Assembly (NCBI GenBank): GCA_002309805.1
Contig: DBYJ01000008.1
Coordinates: 56,110-89,696, forward strand
DNA length: 33,587 bases
Direction of reading: 5' to 3'
Source: Bacteroidales bacterium UBA1189
GTDB lineage: Bacteria; Bacteroidota; Bacteroidia; Bacteroidales; Bacteroidaceae
Positions 30,635-33,587 of this stretch are shown here, piece by piece (the first letter of the stretch is position 1; every line of letters begins with the position of its first letter). Under the pieces are notes generated by a model, which ran no database searches, had not been told where the DNA came from, and saw nothing but the letters and a program-made list of their open reading frames with translations. The position numbers and the translations under genes are program-made.

Positions 30635-32111
30635 TCCTTTCCAGCATCACCACGTTCTCGACGTGCTGCGTGTGGGGGAACATATCCACAGGCTGCACCT
30701 TCGCCACACGGTATTGCGTGCAAAGCAGTTGCAGGTCGCGGGCCTGCGTGGCAGGGTTGCAGCTGACATAGACAATCCGCCGGGGGGCAGCACGCAGGAT
30801 AACCTCCACCACATCGCCATGCATGCCGGCACGGGGAGGGTCGGTGATAATGACGTCGGGACGGCCGTGGGCGCGGATGAAGTCATCGGTGAGGATATCC
30901 TTCATGTCACCCGCATAGAACAGGGTGTTGTCAAGGCCATTGAGCAGGGCGTTTTCGCGGGCATCCTCGATGGCCTCGGGGACATACTCGATGCCAATAA
31001 CCTGCCGGCACGAGCGCGCCACAAAGTTGGCAATCGTACCCGTACCCGTATAGAGGTCATAGACAAGCTCGTTCCCCGTCAGTCCGGCAAAGTCACGCGC
31101 AACCTTGTAGAGGTTGTATGCCTGGCGGGTGTTCGTCTGGTAGAACGACTTCGGCCCCACTTTGAAGCGCAGGCCCTCCATCTGCTCTGTGATGAAGTCC
31201 GTGCCGTAGAAAGTGGTGACGGCGAGGTCGCCGATGGTATCGTTGCACTTGTTGTTGACGACGTAAAGCAGCGACGTAATCTCCGGAAATGTGTCGCGGA
31301 CGTAGGCGAGCAGGCCCTCCATCTCCGCGCTGAAGTCGCCCTGACGGGGCTCCTCCCGCTTTCCCTTTTCACGAGGCTGTGGACTTTCTATGTTGGTGCA
31401 GAACTGAAGGAGCAGCATCGCCTCGCGGATATGCCCCTCCTCGTTCTCGGCAATCCTCAGCATCATGCCGCGCAGCAACCCCGTCTGCTCACGCAGGTCG
31501 AAGAACGTGAGCCCATGCCGCAGGGCATAGTCGCGGATGCCGTTGCGCACACGGTTGTTCAGGTCGTCCATCAGGTAACACTCGTCGATGTTCAGCACCT
31601 TGTCGAAGCAGCCGGGGATGTGAAACCCCACGGCATTCATGTCGTCGTACCGGGCATCGCAGGCAATCTCCTCATCCGTCAGCCAACGCTTGTCGGAGAA
31701 GGTGAACTCCAGCTTGTTCCTGTAGCCGCGCTGCCGTTCCGAGCCGAGTATTGCGTTCACCTCCGGCAGGTCCAGATGGCCTATGCGCGTCAGCGCATCC
31801 ACCACCTGCTGTTGCTTCGCGCGGAGCTGCTCCTCGTACTTCAGGCATTGCCATTTGCATCCGCCGCACGTGCCAAAGTGCCGGCAGAACGGCTCAGCCC
31901 TCAGCGGGCTCAGCGCGTGGAACTTCACCGCCACGGCCTCGGCATACGAGTGCTTTTTGCGCTTCACCTGCAGGTCCACCACATCGCCCGGCACCACAAA
32001 GGGGACGAACACCACCATGTCGTTCACCCGCGCCAGCGCCTTACCCTCAGCCGCCACATCGGTTATCGTCACATGCTCCAACGTCGGGAGCGGTTTGTTC
32101 TTTCTGCTCAT
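30630..32111 (-). CDS. rlmD: 23S rRNA (uracil-C5)-methyltransferase, RlmD/TrmA family
   Basis: A 493-residue S-adenosylmethionine enzyme that methylates a uridine (U1939 type) in 23S rRNA. It opens with a TRAM domain (LEHVTITDVAAEGKALARVNDMVVFVP), followed by iron-sulfur cysteines in CRHFGTCGGCKWQCL. The catalytic domain has VYDLYTGTGTIANF for SAM binding, ITDPPRAGMHG and the nucleophile loop SCNPATQARD. I chose the ATG at 32111 because family similarity starts there and a -7 element lies just upstream. The frame continues open to 32378 with a membrane-helix segment, described separately. It is upstream of the SIMPL gene on the same strand. Confidence 0.93.
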   Translation of the reverse strand: MSRKNKPLPTLEHVTITDVAAEGKALARVNDMVVFVPFVVPGDVVDLQVKRKKHSYAEAVAVKFHALSPLRAEPFCRHFGTCGGCKWQCLKYEEQLRAKQQQVVDALTRIGHLDLPEVNAILGSERQRGYRNKLEFTFSDKRWLTDEEIACDARYDDMNAVGFHIPGCFDKVLNIDECYLMDDLNNRVRNGIRDYALRHGLTFFDLREQTGLLRGMMLRIAENEEGHIREAMLLLQFCTNIESPQPREKGKREEPRQGDFSAEMEGLLAYVRDTFPEITSLLYVVNNKCNDTIGDLAVTTFYGTDFITEQMEGLRFKVGPKSFYQTNTRQAYNLYKVARDFAGLTGNELVYDLYTGTGTIANFVARSCRQVIGIEYVPEAIEDARENALLNGLDNTLFYAGDMKDILTDDFIRAHGRPDVIITDPPRAGMHGDVVEVILRAAPRRIVYVSCNPATQARDLQLLCTQYRVAKVQPVDMFPHTQHVENVVMLERS

Positions 32112-32378
32112 AGCGTCACATTCCATCGGCAAAGTTACAAATTCCCTCGCTATCCGTGCACATTTTTCCCTTAAAAATTTAAAAGGGGAGGCTTTTTTAT
32201 TTTTTGAAAAGGAGAAAAAAGAGGGGGTCTGGAGCAGGTGTGTCCTGATGAACTCCATAGCGGCAGTCAGCACAGCCACGATGCCAACCGTCGTCACGGT
32301 GATGGCAAACTGGATGTTCTCGGCGAGGCGGGGGTTTCTGCGACCCGCAATCTGATAAGTAACAGGCATGGCACACAA
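32112..32378 (-). other. In-frame upstream extension of rlmD with a membrane segment
   Basis: 89 codons without a stop precede the rlmD start. They read MCAMPVTYQIAGRRNPRLAE, then NIQFAITVTTVGIVAVLTAA (a clear transmembrane helix), then a low-complexity stretch (SFFSFSKNKK and so on) that looks noncoding. A near-perfect promoter (32432-32463) lies upstream of it. Either RlmD has a membrane-anchored long form, or this is a small membrane gene whose stop has been lost. Confidence 0.45.
32130..32137 (-). promoter_or_regulatory. Possible internal -7 element for rlmD
   Basis: TAACTTTG on the minus strand, 18 nt before the ATG at 32111. No good -33 match at the right distance. Confidence 0.45.
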
Positions 32379-32431
32379 TATTGTAGATAGTTAGACAATC
32401 GGGTTTACACTCTCAATGAACGTTCACGATG

Positions 32432-32463
32432 CAAAATTACGCATATTTTTTGAATGTACCAAA
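32432..32463 (-). promoter_or_regulatory. Near-perfect promoter upstream of the rlmD extension
   Basis: On the minus strand TTTG (32460-32463), a 20-nt spacer and TAATTTTG (32432-32439), an exact match to the consensus. The predicted transcript would start near 32425 and include the whole upstream extension. Confidence 0.8.
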
Positions 32464-32839
32464 TTTTTTATGCACTTTTTTCAAAAAACACGATTTTTTT
32501 TCGCATACCCCTCCCCCGCTGACTAACGGCCGAAAAATTGTTACATTGTTGCATTGTTGCATGAACCTCACGCATCGCGCGCAGTATTTAGTTATGTATA
32601 TGTATAAGTTATGTATATTATATAATATATACTAATACTATTTCTTTCCATATATATAGCGCGCACACGAAAGGCGATGCAACAAATGCAACATGCAACA
32701 ATGTAACAATGCAACACTCCGCCCCCTGCCCCACCGCCGTGCGCACCCTGTTAACGCTCACGTCCGCCCTTCTGCCGCGCACGCCCGCCCTGTTATTCGC
32801 GAAAAGTATAGTTTGTTTTGCAGTTTTTCGGCGAAAAGG
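32464..32839. other. Gene-free spacer between rlmD and ppdK
   Basis: This divergent region has no credible gene. It is dominated by an inverted pair of octamer arrays (32537-32718) around a very AT-rich core. Promoters lie at both ends (32432-32463 leftward, 32840-32870 rightward). Confidence 0.7.
32537..32718. repeat. Inverted octamer arrays with AT-rich core
   Basis: Left arm: ATTGTTAC, ATTGTTGC, ATTGTTGC (32537-32560). Right arm, opposite orientation: GCAACAAA at 32679, then GCAACAAT (32695), GTAACAAT (32703) and GCAACACT (32711). The core between the arms (about 32585-32660) is mostly alternating A/T. The design, 8-bp units in inverted arms, resembles the uvrA element, with a different unit sequence. 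Confidence 0.85.
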
Positions 32840-32870
32840 TTGGCTTTTACGAGGAAAATGTGTACCTTTG
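32840..32870 (+). promoter_or_regulatory. Promoter of ppdK
   Basis: TTGG (32840-32843), a 19-nt spacer and TACCTTTG (32863-32870), with a leader of about 46 nt. Confidence 0.75.
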
Positions 32871-32923
32871 CGCGCTTTTTAAGAAAACGATTTATTATAC
32901 CAATAGCTAATTAACTGATTTTT

Positions 32924-33587
32924 ATGGACAAAAAACGAGTCTATCTCTTCGGAAACGGTAAGGCCGAAGGAAATGCAAAGATGCGCGAACAGCTGGGTGG
33001 CAAGGGTGCTAACCTGGCAGAAATGAACCTCATCGGCGTGCCCGTCCCCCCGGGTTTCACCATCACTACCGATGTCTGCAACGAATACTACGAGGTGGGT
33101 CAGGAGAAAATCATGGCCCTGCTTGAGGACGACGTGACGGCTGCCGTCAAGCACATCGAGACGCTGATGAACTGCAAGTTCGGCTCGGTGGAGAACCCAC
33201 TGCTGGTGAGCGTCCGCTCAGGTGCCCGCGCCTCCATGCCGGGCATGATGGACACCATCCTTAACCTGGGTCTTAACGATGCCGTGGCCGAGGCCATGGT
33301 GAAGAAGACGGGCAACCCCCACTTCGTGTATGACAGCTACCGCCGCTTCGTGCAGATGTACGGCGACGTGGTGCTGGGCATGAAGCCGGTGAACAAGGAG
33401 GACATCGACCCCTTCGAGGCCATCATCGAGGAGGTGAAGGCCGTGCGTGGCGTGAAGCTCGACAAGGACCTCAGCGTGGAAGAGCTGAAAGACCTCGTGG
33501 CCCGCTTCAAGAAGGCCATCAAGGCCCAGACGGGTCAGGAGTTCCCCGAGAACCCCACCGTGCAGCTCTGGGGCGCCATCTGCGCCG
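32924..33587 (+). CDS. ppdK: Pyruvate phosphate dikinase, N-terminal part (cut by window edge)
   Basis: The first 221 codons are visible and the gene continues past the right edge; the full enzyme is about 900 residues. It interconverts pyruvate, ATP and phosphate with PEP, AMP and pyrophosphate. The nucleotide-binding region shows GGKGANLAEMNLIGVPVPPGFTIT, SVRSGARASMPGMMDTILNLG and YDSYRRFVQMYGDVV. The ATG at 32924 follows a promoter at 32840-32870. It is transcribed divergently from rlmD. Confidence 0.96.
   Translation, partial: MDKKRVYLFGNGKAEGNAKMREQLGGKGANLAEMNLIGVPVPPGFTITTDVCNEYYEVGQEKIMALLEDDVTAAVKHIETLMNCKFGSVENPLLVSVRSGARASMPGMMDTILNLGLNDAVAEAMVKKTGNPHFVYDSYRRFVQMYGDVVLGMKPVNKEDIDPFEAIIEEVKAVRGVKLDKDLSVEELKDLVARFKKAIKAQTGQEFPENPTVQLWGAICA

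Noticed and set aside
30615..32174. Long plus-strand reading frame of 519 codons
   Set aside because: It is antisense to rlmD, His/Val-rich by codon reflection, with no domain.
32537..32718. Octamer arrays considered as a replication origin or CRISPR
   Set aside because: No DnaA-box set, no dnaA or cas genes nearby, and units are too short for CRISPR.

Overview
The window looks like the chromosome of a Bacteroidales bacterium, most likely a Prevotella relative. The main reason is the promoter type: at least seven genes are preceded by TTTG (or TTGC/TTGG) at -33, a 19-20 nt spacer, and TAnnTTTG (or TAnnTTCG) at -7, the pattern of the Bacteroidetes primary sigma factor. Other pointers are the absence of strong Shine-Dalgarno sequences, a single long PurL, lipoproteins with a LxxC lipobox, two TonB-dependent receptors, and many short repeats between and inside genes. 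The assignment is by sequence character and recalled families; no search was run.

Layout. 1-2438 (minus strand): a secreted Ser/Asn/Arg-rich repeat protein, cut by the left edge and carrying a 69-bp minisatellite, then a GDP-mannose pyrophosphorylase. 2439-3150: a gene-free spacer with two families of short tandem repeats. 3151-10065 (plus): purL, two half-size chromate-transporter genes separated by a palindromic element, and a long-chain acyl-CoA synthetase. 10053-13241 (minus): a compact five-gene run of secreted family-10-like glycosidase, ribbon-helix-helix-like protein, TadA, HAD-like phosphatase and low-molecular-weight protein-tyrosine phosphatase, with coupled start and stop codons. 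13583-17686 (plus): a small AT-rich unknown, uvrA with two repeat insertions in its reading frame, and a membrane protein with an internal duplication.

17911-26155 (plus) is the most accessory-looking part: a His-rich TonB-dependent receptor, an AlkZ-like protein, an iron-type alcohol dehydrogenase, a Tat-exported flavoprotein, an orphan winged-helix regulator with a possible degenerate ATPase-like tail, a second TonB receptor with a perfect inverted repeat over its start, and a lipoprotein. It reads as a metal or siderophore uptake locus with redox enzymes and its own regulator. 26497-29868 (plus): glutathione peroxidase, exported nitroreductase, and a two-gene radical SAM / DNA-metabolism pair. 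29865-32378 (minus): a SIMPL-domain protein and an rRNA uracil methyltransferase whose reading frame extends upstream through a membrane-helix segment behind a near-perfect promoter. 32924-33587 (plus): the start of pyruvate phosphate dikinase.

The signal I consider most noteworthy is a set of short-period tandem repeats (often 8 bp, e.g. GTCAACAA), several with inverted arms. They sit between genes and also inside purL, uvrA (twice) and a TonB receptor without breaking the frame, adding short Q/V/N/K/S/T-rich linkers.
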